Assembly (NCBI GenBank): GCA_033182465.1 | Contig: CP137322.1 | Location: 2,666,001 to 2,730,000 of the forward strand | Origin: Sanghuangporus weigelae | Lineage: Eukaryota > Basidiomycota > Agaricomycetes > Hymenochaetales > Hymenochaetaceae | Length of the DNA stretch: 64,000 bases | Direction: 5' to 3' | Shown here: one piece after another, positions 23,770 through 33,985 of the stretch | Position numbering within the stretch: the stretch's first letter is position 1 | Layout of the letters: each line of letters opens with the position of its first letter | Program-made: the position numbers and the translations under genes | Notes under the pieces: model-generated | What the model saw: the letters and a program-made list of their open reading frames with translations, nothing else | Databases searched by the model: none | Told to the model about the DNA's origin: nothing

Positions 23770-25843
23770 ATGTCTACCGAGCTGTCTTCGAATCTATCTG
23801 TGGCAGTGATTGTAAGAAGCAGACACCGGCCAAAGCCGTCTCAGAAGGTTCTCGATGCAGCTGCCCAAGACGTCCCTATGGTCAAGTGTGGTCGTGGGTG
23901 CCCTCGCAAAGTCGCACCAGAACAGCAGGGCTCAAATGTTGATTTCTGCATTGATAAAGCCAAAGTATGCTCCTTCTTTTCTCTCACCTTGCGCTGGTTT
24001 CGACATATTTGTTGCAGCATGCTGTTCAAGCTGTGAGAATTCACTGTGAAGACAGGACTGGAACTGACAGGGATGGTCAGGTAATGATGGCCTTGTTTCC
24101 CACTTTTATATCTGCTATTGACCACTTCTGAAGCAACAAGAACGTCGTAGAATGGGGTATTTTGACCCAGAGCTGAAAGATGCTGTCGTCACTATGGATT
24201 CCGAAAGAGAAACAGACAATAAGGTATATTCCCGATCTCATAAATTTGCTTATGTCTTAATTCTTCTGAAGTCCATTGTACCGCCTCGCAAACGTAATCA
24301 TTTTCCACAACCACCTCTACCATTGGACCCGCATAATCCAACTCCGGAGGTATCCAGGCTCTGATGTATGTGATTTATTTGTTCATCGTTACTGATCAAT
24401 ACTCATCCAAAGAAAACTTTCTTACCGTCCCCCGGCGGAGGGCCTGCTGATGTCAGTACTTTTGATGAGGAGTTTTCGGACGATGTACTTGCACAGATCC
24501 TTGTAGATGGAATAGCGAACTCTACAATCCCTTTGTCCGATTCCGATCTTGAGGAAATTGAAGACGACGGTAATAAATATCATGCTTTTGTTGCTGAATG
24601 AAATCTATACTAATTGTGATGAAGATGATAAATTATCACTAGTCTCATCAAACTCAAGTAGAGGCAAGAACACACGTTGCACCCCAAAACGACCGGAGAT
24701 TGAAGAGATAAAAGTTAAGGTCCACGATGGACTGGCAGAACGAATTGTTACCATATCATCTTTGGACAAGCACGTTGACGTCTTAGAGAAGGCTGCCCAA
24801 GCGATGAAACGACCAAATCATCTTGTTGAGATTGGGTATGAAGCCCCCTGGAGCTCGAAGATAGGGACAAAGAAGAGCCTTACATATCTTTCCAACCCGG
24901 ATGAACTTACGGAGTTCTGGTGTGCATATAGAAGGTATGTAAAGGATCAATGGAGCAAATGTCACAATCGCGACCAGGAGATTACATGTGAAATAGTTTT
25001 TCACAACATGTTGGACACTCTTCAGGTAATTACTTTCCTAGAAAATGATGACATTTGCTCAGTAAATTTGCTATAGGGTGCCACGAAGACGACTGTCCAT
25101 GCAGCCGATGCATCGAGGGGTAGGCCACTGAAACAGACTGACCCTACATACTCTGCTAGGGACTCCGCCGATGAAAAGATCACTCAGGCTACAAAGAGTA
25201 TTCAGGCTGCCATAAATTGTCCAGTGCACAACCGCGTGTGTTACGAGAAATACAATGGTACTTGCGGTGTTTATACCCCCGATCTCATTTTGGAACATGT
25301 GCAAAAACTCATAAGTTTTGTGTTTGACTCTCTTCACTTACTGATCTGATAACTGGGCATCATGAGGCACGGCAGGAGTTGCATGTAGTTGCAAGTAAAG
25401 TCCCAGAGTCAATGTCAGCAAAATTACTTGACTACAAGAGGCCAGGAAGAATGAATCAGGGGGCGCCTCCTACTAATGGTGGAGTCCACAAGATACAGGT
25501 AGACTCGCATGCAGCACCCGTCAGAGTAGCACAGGAAGTTTTAACTTCTACTACACACAAAGGATCACTGAACTACCCAGCTATCGGAGATTGGCTCAAG
25601 GCATGCAAAGATGATTTGGAGCGCGGCAGGGATAACCATGAATACCGGAAGCTTGCACCCGTGTTCTCGAATAATGGTAGCACAAGGATTGATGATATCG
25701 CAAGGATGAATACAGACAGGATCAAAGCTCTGGCAAAGGCAGAAGGGGTAGACGTGACGATAGGACTGGTGAATCGCATTCATGATTATGCGGTGGAGGA
25801 TGTTGCTTGTGTCAAGAGGGATGGAAAGTTGTCTACCTATTGA
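23770..25843 (+). CDS. AT-hook-containing cargo protein of unknown function, intact
   Basis: Eight exons, 23,770-23,964, 24,018-24,080, 24,134-24,223, 24,272-24,349, 24,413-24,569, 24,625-25,025, 25,077-25,319 and 25,367-25,843, give 567 codons with no stop. Introns are 48-63 bp with GT/AG ends. Two AT-hook-like cores are visible, GRGCPRK at residues 41-47 and a canonical RGRP at 342-345, so DNA binding is likely. A conserved-looking middle block holds GYEAPWSSKIGTKKSLTYLS. The family is one I can only call hypothetical. It lies back to back with coiled-coil gene 1 and tail to tail with the transposase inside the giant element. An accessory DNA-binding role in transposition is possible but is inference. 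Confidence 0.8.
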
Positions 25844-26054
25844 AATGGCGCAGTTGCATTGCTTTCTCCTTTAGTTGTTTGATGTTTAATGCGCACAATG
25901 TACTCCCTTTCTGTTCGCTGTGCACAGTTTCTTTCCTCCTGTCTTTCGCTCACTGTATTTAATCCATTTCGGGCTTCAACAGCTCTTTCTACGCATGAAA
26001 TATATAAAACTGCTTCAACTGCATTTGTTCCTTGGGATCCACGTCAGGACCAAA

Positions 26055-28547
26055 TCAGAGATAGCCTGATTGATGATAGAAACTTCGACAATCCACTGCA
26101 GAGGTGCTAAAAGTTTGAAGATATAGGTATTCATACACAAGAACCTCATCCCCCTCTGGCAGCGGACTGCGACGTAAATTATGTTTAAGCAGCGAGAAAG
26201 CTAGCTCGATTGGGTTGAAGTCGGGAGAATACGCTGGCAAATATTCGAGCCTCATTCCTCTATGAAAGTGGTGAACAAATTTTCAGTAACATATTTGAAA
26301 AAAGTTATCACCTTCCTTCGACAAGCTTGAGAAGTTTGGGAGCTTTGTGGATGGCACAATTGTCCATAATAACGACAGACATCGGTGCCGGAAACGGCTT
26401 CATTTTGGCCAAAAGGTCCTCAATGAAAACTATAAAAAGCTCCATATTGAATGATCCTTCAACAATTATGCATTCCACAATTCCGCTTATAGATATAGCA
26501 GGGAGGATGGAATACCTGAAAGCATGAAAACGACGTGATGTACAGATAGCTCTGAAAGTATACCGTTTTCCCCTCGTGAATACCTGCTTTTGGCATGCGC
26601 AATGAAGAGAGTTCCGACATGCTAAGTCCGGAATCGGGCACGTGATACATGTTCCGCTGGGTTCCGCATCGTAACAGCGAGATCCTGTGCGGATCGACTC
26701 ACCCAAAGTTGGAAACGGCCATTAGGACTACTCTCAATCGATTCGTAAATGGGGACGCGCATGTGGTACTCGAAAGCTTAATGAAGGCTTGCTTCGGACG
26801 TATGAGCCGCCCATTCGACCCTACAAGGACGACATGGCCGACTCGTCCTATCGCTCAACCAAACCGAAGAACTGAACCATAGGACTCGGAGCTGATCCCC
26901 GACGCCTCTTGACCAATCCGACGTGTTGTGCTCTTTACGCACGCTCGACATTTTGTTTTATGCTCTACGACCCTTATGCCCACCCGATATGCTCAGCTCG
27001 CCATTTGTTCTCCATGCTTACCCTTGTGATATGCCTTCCGATTTCTCTTCGTTATGCCCCCTGATGCCTCAAAGGCTCGGGTCTGGACAATGTTATAAAT
27101 AGGCGTGCTATTCGTGTAGTTGGTAGTTCAGTAGAGTACAGACGAGAAGCCCAGTTCCAGTCCAGCTCAGTCTCCTCAGCTAGCTACAGTCGCAGTTCTA
27201 CTTGACTCACTCTGTACTCATCCGACTCACTTGTCTCCTTCGAATATACGATAGTTCTGTGCCATACGTCTTGTGTCCTCTGCCCTGCAGTCGCACCCAA
27301 GTCCTGTGTGATCAGTTCGACTTGTGTTGCTGCTAGGGACACTTCTCTATCATCTCCACACTCGTTATGCTCAAACTCAGCCAAGCATTCAGCATAACAC
27401 CTTGTTCTGCACCGCATTGCCTCGCCTTGCGTCGTAACACTGCGGAACTCGTTGCAACTCACCGTATCGCATCGGATCCTCATATAGGATCATTATCGTA
27501 TCATCCCCCGCTTGGAGCATCACTCTCTAAGCTTCGTCTCATTGTCTCACCGTCCCCAGGGTTCAAATCCGCCATTGGATTACCTGGAGGAAGCCTTTAG
27601 CCTTTGTATCGCCACCGCCAATCCACCTCGCTTTGACTTCTCCCGTTTGCTTCTTTGCTTCTCCTCTACTCCAAATCTCCACCCTCGCATACACCAGCAG
27701 CCTTCCGAGTCTCAACTCACCCCTTCCTTCCGATTCGACTCCGGAACTCATCTCGTCTCTTCGGAACCCCTTTATCTCTCGCCCAAGGTCACCCTCTTCC
27801 AGTCTCCCCGTCTTGACTTACAGAACAGCCCCAATTCGAACTGTGACACTCCTCTGCTAACAGACCGTTCCCAGGAGTTTCAGCGAACTCCCTCTAATGC
27901 CTATGCTCTACCACACAAATATGTCCTTCGATCACATGCACTTTCATCAACAAAAACCAACTGCTCTGGAGAATAATTTGCTCTGATGCGAAGCCGATAC
28001 TCTGCTCGACGGGACTCATTGCGTTCTTGCGCATGCTTTGTGATCTATGTTAAATTGTTGATTTTTTATCAGCCCTTTTAAATAAGCTACAATTACCTCC
28101 TTCATTCGAAAGCCTGCCCAGTTAAGAGTTCTCCAAATGGTAGCATCAGACACTCTCACACCGCATCTTTCTTCAAGCGATTGTCTGTGTTCATCAAGAT
28201 AGATATCATTGTGACGCGTCACTGTTTTCAAAAGAAACTTGTTCCTTGTTAGTTACATCTCTGAGATCACGATTCTTCAGTTGTACCTGGGTATCAGCGA
28301 AGTCTAATGCCCCTGGACACCCTGATTTTGAATGGGGTGCAAGACACTCTTCACCAGTTTGCTTCCAAGCATTCAAGACCCGATACACTGAAGCCTGAGG
28401 AACCATGGTGAGATAAACAATGCCTTTTACATCTAGTCCACAGTTCGTGGACATGTGCACGATAACGCGACACAGGTCATCTGAGATAGGAACCCCATGC
28501 GTCATGCTGGCAGTGGCAGTGGGCGAAATAAACATAAACAAAGACAA
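26055..28547 (-). pseudogene. Tc1/mariner (DDE_3) transposase, broken
   Basis: A minus-strand multi-exon transposase. The N-terminal helix-turn-helix (near YRVLNAWKQTGEECLAPHSKSG) is followed, after a 49-bp intron with a CTAAC branch site, by DIYLDEHRQSLEERCGV and TIWRTLNWAGF. All three catalytic acids are present: FVDESACDRR, VIMDNCAIHK and YSPDFNPIELAF. The usual length for this family is about 330-350 residues. It is inactive now: a 1,280-bp LTR-like piece sits in the catalytic domain, and an expected Trp codon reads TAG near 27,905. It points away from coiled-coil gene 2 across about 140 bp. It is the only transposase in the giant element and fits its TA flanks. Confidence 0.85.
26603..27882 (+). 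mobile_element. LTR-like fossil, family D, inside the transposase
   Basis: 1,280 bp starting TGAAGAGAGTTCC and ending GGAGTTTCA. Flanks are GCAA (26,599-26,602) and GCGA (27,883-27,886). A TATAAATAG box lies at 27,094-27,102 on the plus strand. No coding region was recognised. The boundaries agree with where transposase similarity stops and resumes. Read as a solo LTR. Confidence 0.7.
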
Positions 28548-28687
28548 AGAAAGAACTTGCGACAGTGTCGCAGCTTAGTGAGTATAAGGCATGCCTATCA
28601 CCCTATATCTCTCTTCCCCTGCTCCACCTCCTAACACTCACACTCACACACCTCCCTTTGCCACACAGTTTGGACTGTTCAGTCAGA

Positions 28688-30599
28688 ATGTCCTACACTT
28701 ACACTATGTCTCAGAGCCGCCCTGCTACCGGGATACGCGGGTGCGACATTCGCCCGCCAACATTTGTTTCCCGCCTCTCAACCCACCCAACCCGTGGCGC
28801 ATCGAAGGGGGAAGGTGTGTTCCATGTCTTGTTTTGCCCTGCCCCCCTAAAATCGAGCTCTATAGACCCTATTAAGGGTATGGCTGTTCAGCATACGAGG
28901 ATTAAAAGGAAACTAGAAGAGGCTGAGGGTTATCCTCCTGATCAAATAATGGTTCTCACAGATGTGCTATGCGATGTTGTTCATCGGCTTTCTCAGCATG
29001 TAACTTGTCTTGATAAGCATTGTGATGGCGTAGCAAGTGCTGTGGACGATCAACGTGCGAAGTTGAAAGACCATTCCACGACAGTGAAAAAGGATATCTC
29101 CGAGTTTGTGATGGCGCTCTCCAAGACCATGGAGCATATGAGGATGCTCGAGGCTTCTTCTTTAGGGGTAAATGACTTGTTCACAATTAGACACACCTTT
29201 CCTACCTTACCTAATAGTCTCTCTTTCTTTTCAGAATGATGCAGCCACGAAGTTGTTAGATGTTCAACGTGGGTATACGATGGCACGATCTGACGTGGCG
29301 TGTGGTTTCACGCTTGTCCTTCCGAAGTTCCTCAATGTGACAGGTTTCCTGAGCGAATTGGAATGGGCAATGCCAGTCAATCTATGGCACATGTTTTTAT
29401 TGAAGCTGACGGAACATTACCGCCTCCACTTTGACGTTCAATCAAGGCCGAACGGGATGTACCTGTTTCGTCCTCATCGCTCTGTTTTCTACTATCTTCT
29501 GGAAGAGGAGCGTTATTCACCGAATGGTCCGTATTTTGCTACTCTTCTGAACACCGCAATTGTCGGAGATTTTCAATCGGAAGCCAATCACCAATGTAAC
29601 GAAATTGGACGTTTCAGTATAGAAACTATCAAGGAATTCTTTGGTCGCGTCTTGAAGTTCTTCGCCTCGCTCATAATATGGGAATATAGTGTGGTTAAGA
29701 AGGAAACAGAACAAACAGGCGCAGAAATTAAATATCTGAATGCTGCACTTGCTGAGCAACACAACCTTATTAGAGTACTTTCTCGTGGTGGTACAGTGGA
29801 AGAAGCAGTATATGCTAGTCAGCAACACTCTCAGGCGGGCCATACCAGCAGCGCATCTGGAGGGACTCCTGCGCCACTGAAGCACCAAGAGAGAGAAGGT
29901 ATGGACCCTTTACTTAAGGCAGGTAGCATTTCACAGCAATTCTGAATCTGAAACACTCTATTTGAACAATCAGATATCGTTGTTGGCATTTTGAACGTCG
30001 AATCTTCCGGGATCAAGGTTGACAGCAGTCCTCAAATCGAACGTCCCCTGATCAATTCAGCGTTGATAAACCACCTAGAGGGAAATGCAGGAGTCTTTGA
30101 GAAGGAAATCAAGAAGGCTCTTGAGAAGCAGCGGAGCTGCACTCATTAGCTTAATGTTCTTCAGCAGTGCCTGCGAGTGCTCGGTGATGAGAAGTTACTG
30201 AATCTAGCAATATCTGGATCCTCACGTGTATACGATCTTATAAAAGCGGGCATGCTTGAGGTCGAGCTACCCTTCAAGCAGCTGGAAGCCGCGTGGACCA
30301 CGATCAAGAAGGCTTGTACAGGAGACGTTGACTCACAGGAAGTTTTCGATTCCAGTAAAGCTTTGCAGGAGACTGAGAAAGTCGAAACTCTTAAAACAAA
30401 CGAAGATGAAGTTGATGGAGCCTCGTCCAACACAGAGAAGGAAATCGATAATTTCATCGAAGCGCAGACACATTACAGAATGAATACGACAAATCCGGAC
30501 TACCTTATTCTGTTACAATGGATGGAGTCAGTTAACCCTGCTCAGACGGATCAGGAGCCAAAGACGACGGACTTGAAGGCAAAGGGGAAGGCGACGTGA
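28688..30599 (+). pseudogene. Coiled-coil cargo gene 2, decayed
   Basis: Plus-strand multi-exon gene. An N-terminal basic stretch (RIKRKLEEAEGYPPDQ) leads into a long coiled coil. An intron near 29,169 precedes a large exon (to about 29,899) with FLNVTGFLSELEWAMPVNLW. A second intron ends near 29,965, and the C-terminal part runs through NPDYLILLQWMES to a Lys-rich tail. It is the inverted paralogue of the gene at 18,115-20,473, nearly identical over the last 50 codons and diverged upstream. One in-frame amber near 30,147, where glutamine is expected, marks it as broken unless read through. Function unknown. Confidence 0.6.
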
Positions 30600-31769
30600 G
30601 CTGGGCGAGGGACCATCCAGCCTTGCCTCACTCCCACTGTGGGAGGCCAAAAGTACTACGGACCGGACAATCGCTTGCCCTCCACAGATGGAATTATGCC
30701 CTCTTCACCTCTCCTTTGTCTAGTTTGGCAGTTGTTACTTGAAAGGATCTCATTTTGCGTTTATTTATTTCGACTCAGTCTTCTTACTTCTTATGCGGGC
30801 AAGTTGATCCCTTTTGCGGCTGTTTGAGTATAACAAGAGCACGCTGCAGTAGGTCATCACACAGTGGCTCCATTTGCCTTGCCTTGTAATGCGTGTACAG
30901 CAGGAATTGCTGTGTCATGCTCTTCTTGTTCCCTCCCTATCTGAATAAGTATTCTGTTCTTCTATATGTCATTCTACCTCTGTATTCCCGTGTATTTTGG
31001 CCGTCATATGCAGTTTCAGACCATATTCTTTTAGTAGCAATGATTCGAGTTCCACCTGCTCTCGTTTGATCGAGAGTTTGCCTTCAGTTGTGAGTTGCTT
31101 CTTGTACTTGATATGATCTGTACGTGCGAGCTGTGTACTGAGCGATAACAACAAATTGTAGCTAACTGATCTGTCGTTGAGGCTCCTTAGCCTGCTTTGA
31201 CCTTTTTGGCTTGAGATGCAAAGAAGAATATGAAGATGTTGACGGACCTGGCTTCAAAGGCTGCTGCATTTTCTCTTCAGAGCTTCGACTGGATGGGATA
31301 GGCAGTGAAGGGCAAGTACTGACCTGTTGGTAATTGAAACGATGAGTGCTAGTGCCCTGCGAGGAGGCTGAGGAGAGGGGTTCTGCAAGTGGGCATGAAT
31401 GGCTGTTGCCTTACTCTACCATTGAAGGGCCTATCAATATGCCACAAGAACTTGTACATAGATACCTTCTGCACTTGCATGAATTATGCCACCTGAATTA
31501 TATTTTTACATAGAGTATTTCATGAGTGGTGATTTTTCAATGGTCTGAGGGATGGTTGTGAGGGATGGGTTGACAAGGTTGTCTGTTTTGTTCTGTCATG
31601 TATATACTATATTTCTCATACATTCTTACACCGTTGGAAGCGCATTTTTGAGCACTTTTTTTACATAGCCATATCATATTTTTACATGCAGTATTGACCG
31701 AGAAATAGAGCACTCAATTCATTTTTGTTGTTCAAGGGCACAACATGTGTCAAAAAATTACGTGATTTA

Positions 31770-32853
31770 CAGCTAGTTGCAAAATTGTTGGCAATCACGT
31801 GATTTCACCACTTTTCTCACCATGAGAGCCTCAAAACACAGATAAAATCATATCTCACCCAAATCTCAACGGTTTCACATCATCTAAGTTGCTAAATTCA
31901 TCTTTTCGAAAGGGCTTTTGTTTAGGAAAAACTGTCAAGAAAATAGAGTAAAAAATGACCCCAAAATGGCGAAAATCTCGTTTTTTGCCTCTTCCTTGCA
32001 TGTGCATTTTTTTCTGTGATCCCTGCTGGTCCAGCACCTCCCCAAAGCTATCCAGAATGATAATATGATTATAAAATAAATTTACAAACTGAGTTTGAGT
32101 TGAATTGTGTACCAGAATGTGCTGCTTTGAGGCATGCCTGAATCACTCAAAACTCATCATTTCCCCCTAGCCTCCCAGGCTCCAGGAAAAATTCTTACAG
32201 GCCAGATTCATGCATGTAAATTCATTTTAGGTGTAATAGACTAGGTTTGTGCACTAGCTAGGGCCTCAGCATCCACTGGTGAGCTGGGAAGATGCTGTCT
32301 AAAATGATGCATACAACCAGAATCTCATGTTCAGGCCAGCTCACTAGTGGATGCTGAGGACCTAGCTAGCACATAAACCTAGTCTATTATATCTAAAATG
32401 AATTTACATGCATGAATCTGGCCTGTAAGAATTTTTCCTGGAGCCTGGGAGGCTAGGGGGAAATGATGAGTTTTGAGTAATTCAGGCATGCCTCAAAGCA
32501 GCACATTCTGGTATACAATTCAACTCAAACTCAGTCTGTAAATTCATTTTATAGTCATATTATCATTCTGGATAGCTTTGGGGAGGTGCTGGGCCAGCAG
32601 GGATCACAAAAAAAAATGCACATGCAAGGAAGAGGCAAAAAACAAGATTTTCGCCATTTGTGGGTCATTTTTTGCTCTATTTTCTCGATCATTTTTCCTA
32701 AGCGAAAGCCCTTTCGAAAAGATGAATTTAGCAACTTAGATGATGTGAAACCGTTGAGATTTGGGTGAGATATGATTTTATCTGTGTTTTGATGCTCTCA
32801 TGGTGAGAAAAGTGGTGAAATCACGTGATTGCCAACAATTTTGCAACTAGCTG
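31770..32853. mobile_element. Foldback (palindromic) DNA transposon, copy 2
   Basis: 1,084 bp with arms of about 518 bp around a short spacer at 32,289-32,334. It is flanked by TA (31,768-31,769 and 32,854-32,855). Same family as 15,389-16,470, with only scattered differences. It landed in the TTA flank of the neighbouring MITE. Confidence 0.9.
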
Positions 32854-32855
32854 TA

Positions 32856-33355
32856 GGGCCTGTTCGGCTGCAGCGTGATCTGAGATATTCCCTGCCAAAA
32901 AATGCCACGTGATTTGAGATGATGTAGAGGTGTGATCTGAGGTTGAGGTGAGCGTTCGGTGCACTTTCAGAAATCACGTTCTCACATCACTTCCCTGCCA
33001 AATGGACCTCTATCTCAAAAACAGCTCCAACCTGTTTTTCAGATAGCGGTATCTCACATCATCTGCCACTATCTCATCCATACACGATAACTCAACCACA
33101 AAAAAATTAATTAAAAATCACAAAAATAATCTATCCATACGGGTGCACTGCTCCCTAGTTGAAATTAAATTTTTACATGCCTGCAATGTAGTGCTATGGG
33201 CTCTCAGCAAAAGTGAGGGTTTGGGACCAGCCGCGAGATGGGGAGTGCAAAACCATTCCCACAGTTGAGGTACTCAACTTGCCTCAACTTGCACACTTGC
33301 ATGTTGCGATTGAGGAAAATCACGATCTCACATCACGCTGCAGCCGAACAGGCTC
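32856..33355. mobile_element. PIF/Harbinger-like MITE
   Basis: 500 bp with inverted ends of about 30 bp (GGGCCTGTTCGGCTGCAGCG and partner starting GAGCCTGTTCGG). TTA lies at 33,356-33,358 and, on the left, at 31,767-31,769, now separated by the foldback. A 3-bp TTA duplication and a GGSCCTGTT tip fit PIF/Harbinger. The left arm of the giant element shows the unoccupied site near 16,945. Confidence 0.75.
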
Positions 33356-33390
33356 TTAGGCTCTTCTCATTACTTTTGCAAATGGCTGTA

Positions 33391-33985
33391 AGCTATAGCT
33401 CACTTTTTAGTAGTACATCTTAACCTTTACTTATCCACTCTCCAATACATTTCTAGTCAGAAGGAGGAAGCAGAGACTTGTTCCAGTAGGCTTGGTTGAC
33501 CACCTTGCCAAAAACTGCTGGTTTTAACAGAGTGGTCTTGCAAATATTATCTAGTTCTCCCCACTTGGCTGTACAGACTTCAATTCATCTAATGATAAAG
33601 ACATATATCTGAGAGACTTTTAATTATTTTGTTATACAGGTTTACATCAGTTTTGTGTATACTTTTCAGAAGTCGAGATATAATGGTCAAGATATAAAAT
33701 ACAAATACAAAGTCAAAAAGTGTTGGAATGAATAAGCAAACAAGACAGTGACCATAATACCATATGCAATCCCAAGAATGTAAGGTCCCGAGACCAATCA
33801 GGTCTTCGACATATTGATCATCCAACACATTTTTCTCTGGTTCGTCTTGCAATTCAAACGACAATGAAGGTAGAAGCCAGTGAGAAGCCATGCAACATGA
33901 TCTATTGTAAGTATAAAAAGCTCGGCACGAAGAGAGCAGCTGAGAGAAAATGATTGATTTGATTTGATCCATACGACACAGCACA
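33391..33985. other. No gene seen
   Basis: About 0.6 kb between the giant element's right end and the stop codon of the monooxygenase. AT-rich and probably 3' flank only. Confidence 0.5.

Larger units (their letters stand above)
16915..33388. mobile_element. Giant 16.5-kb long-TIR element, probably Tc1/mariner type, with cargo genes
   Basis: Both ends read CAGC followed by TTTGCAAAAGTAA and are flanked by TA (16,913-16,914 and 33,389-33,390). Inverted arms of about 1.4 kb run 16,915-18,335 and, discounting two later insertions, 30,436-33,388. Between them lie four genes: coiled-coil gene 1 (minus), AT-hook gene (plus), Tc1/mariner-type transposase (minus) and coiled-coil gene 2 (plus). The pairs are divergent with about 140-160 bp between starts once later insertions are discounted. 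TA duplication and a CAG tip are Tc1/mariner traits and agree with the enclosed transposase. An alternative is chance inversion of two smaller elements, but the arms run without a break into paralogous genes. That this transposase moved this unit is inference. Confidence 0.72.
30436..33388 (-). repeat. Right terminal inverted repeat of the giant element
   Basis: Net about 1.37 kb after discounting the foldback (31,770-32,853) and the MITE (32,856-33,355). It shares with the left arm the end of the coiled-coil gene, its 3' flank, and an open frame at 30,969-31,154 whose 61-residue translation is identical to that in the left arm. Confidence 0.85.

Noticed and set aside
27545-27585. T-arm-like ggttcaaatcc
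   Set aside because: No cloverleaf could be drawn around it; it lies inside the family D LTR-like piece.
31855-32768. 60-codon frames in the foldback arms (also in copy 1)
   Set aside because: They are the two arms of a palindrome read in mirror orientation; copy 1 has only weaker equivalents. No start context, domain or splice sites.
16915-33388. Starship or KDZ-type giant element
   Set aside because: No tyrosine-recombinase captain and no KDZ transposase were seen; the only transposase is Tc1/mariner-like and the flanks are TA.
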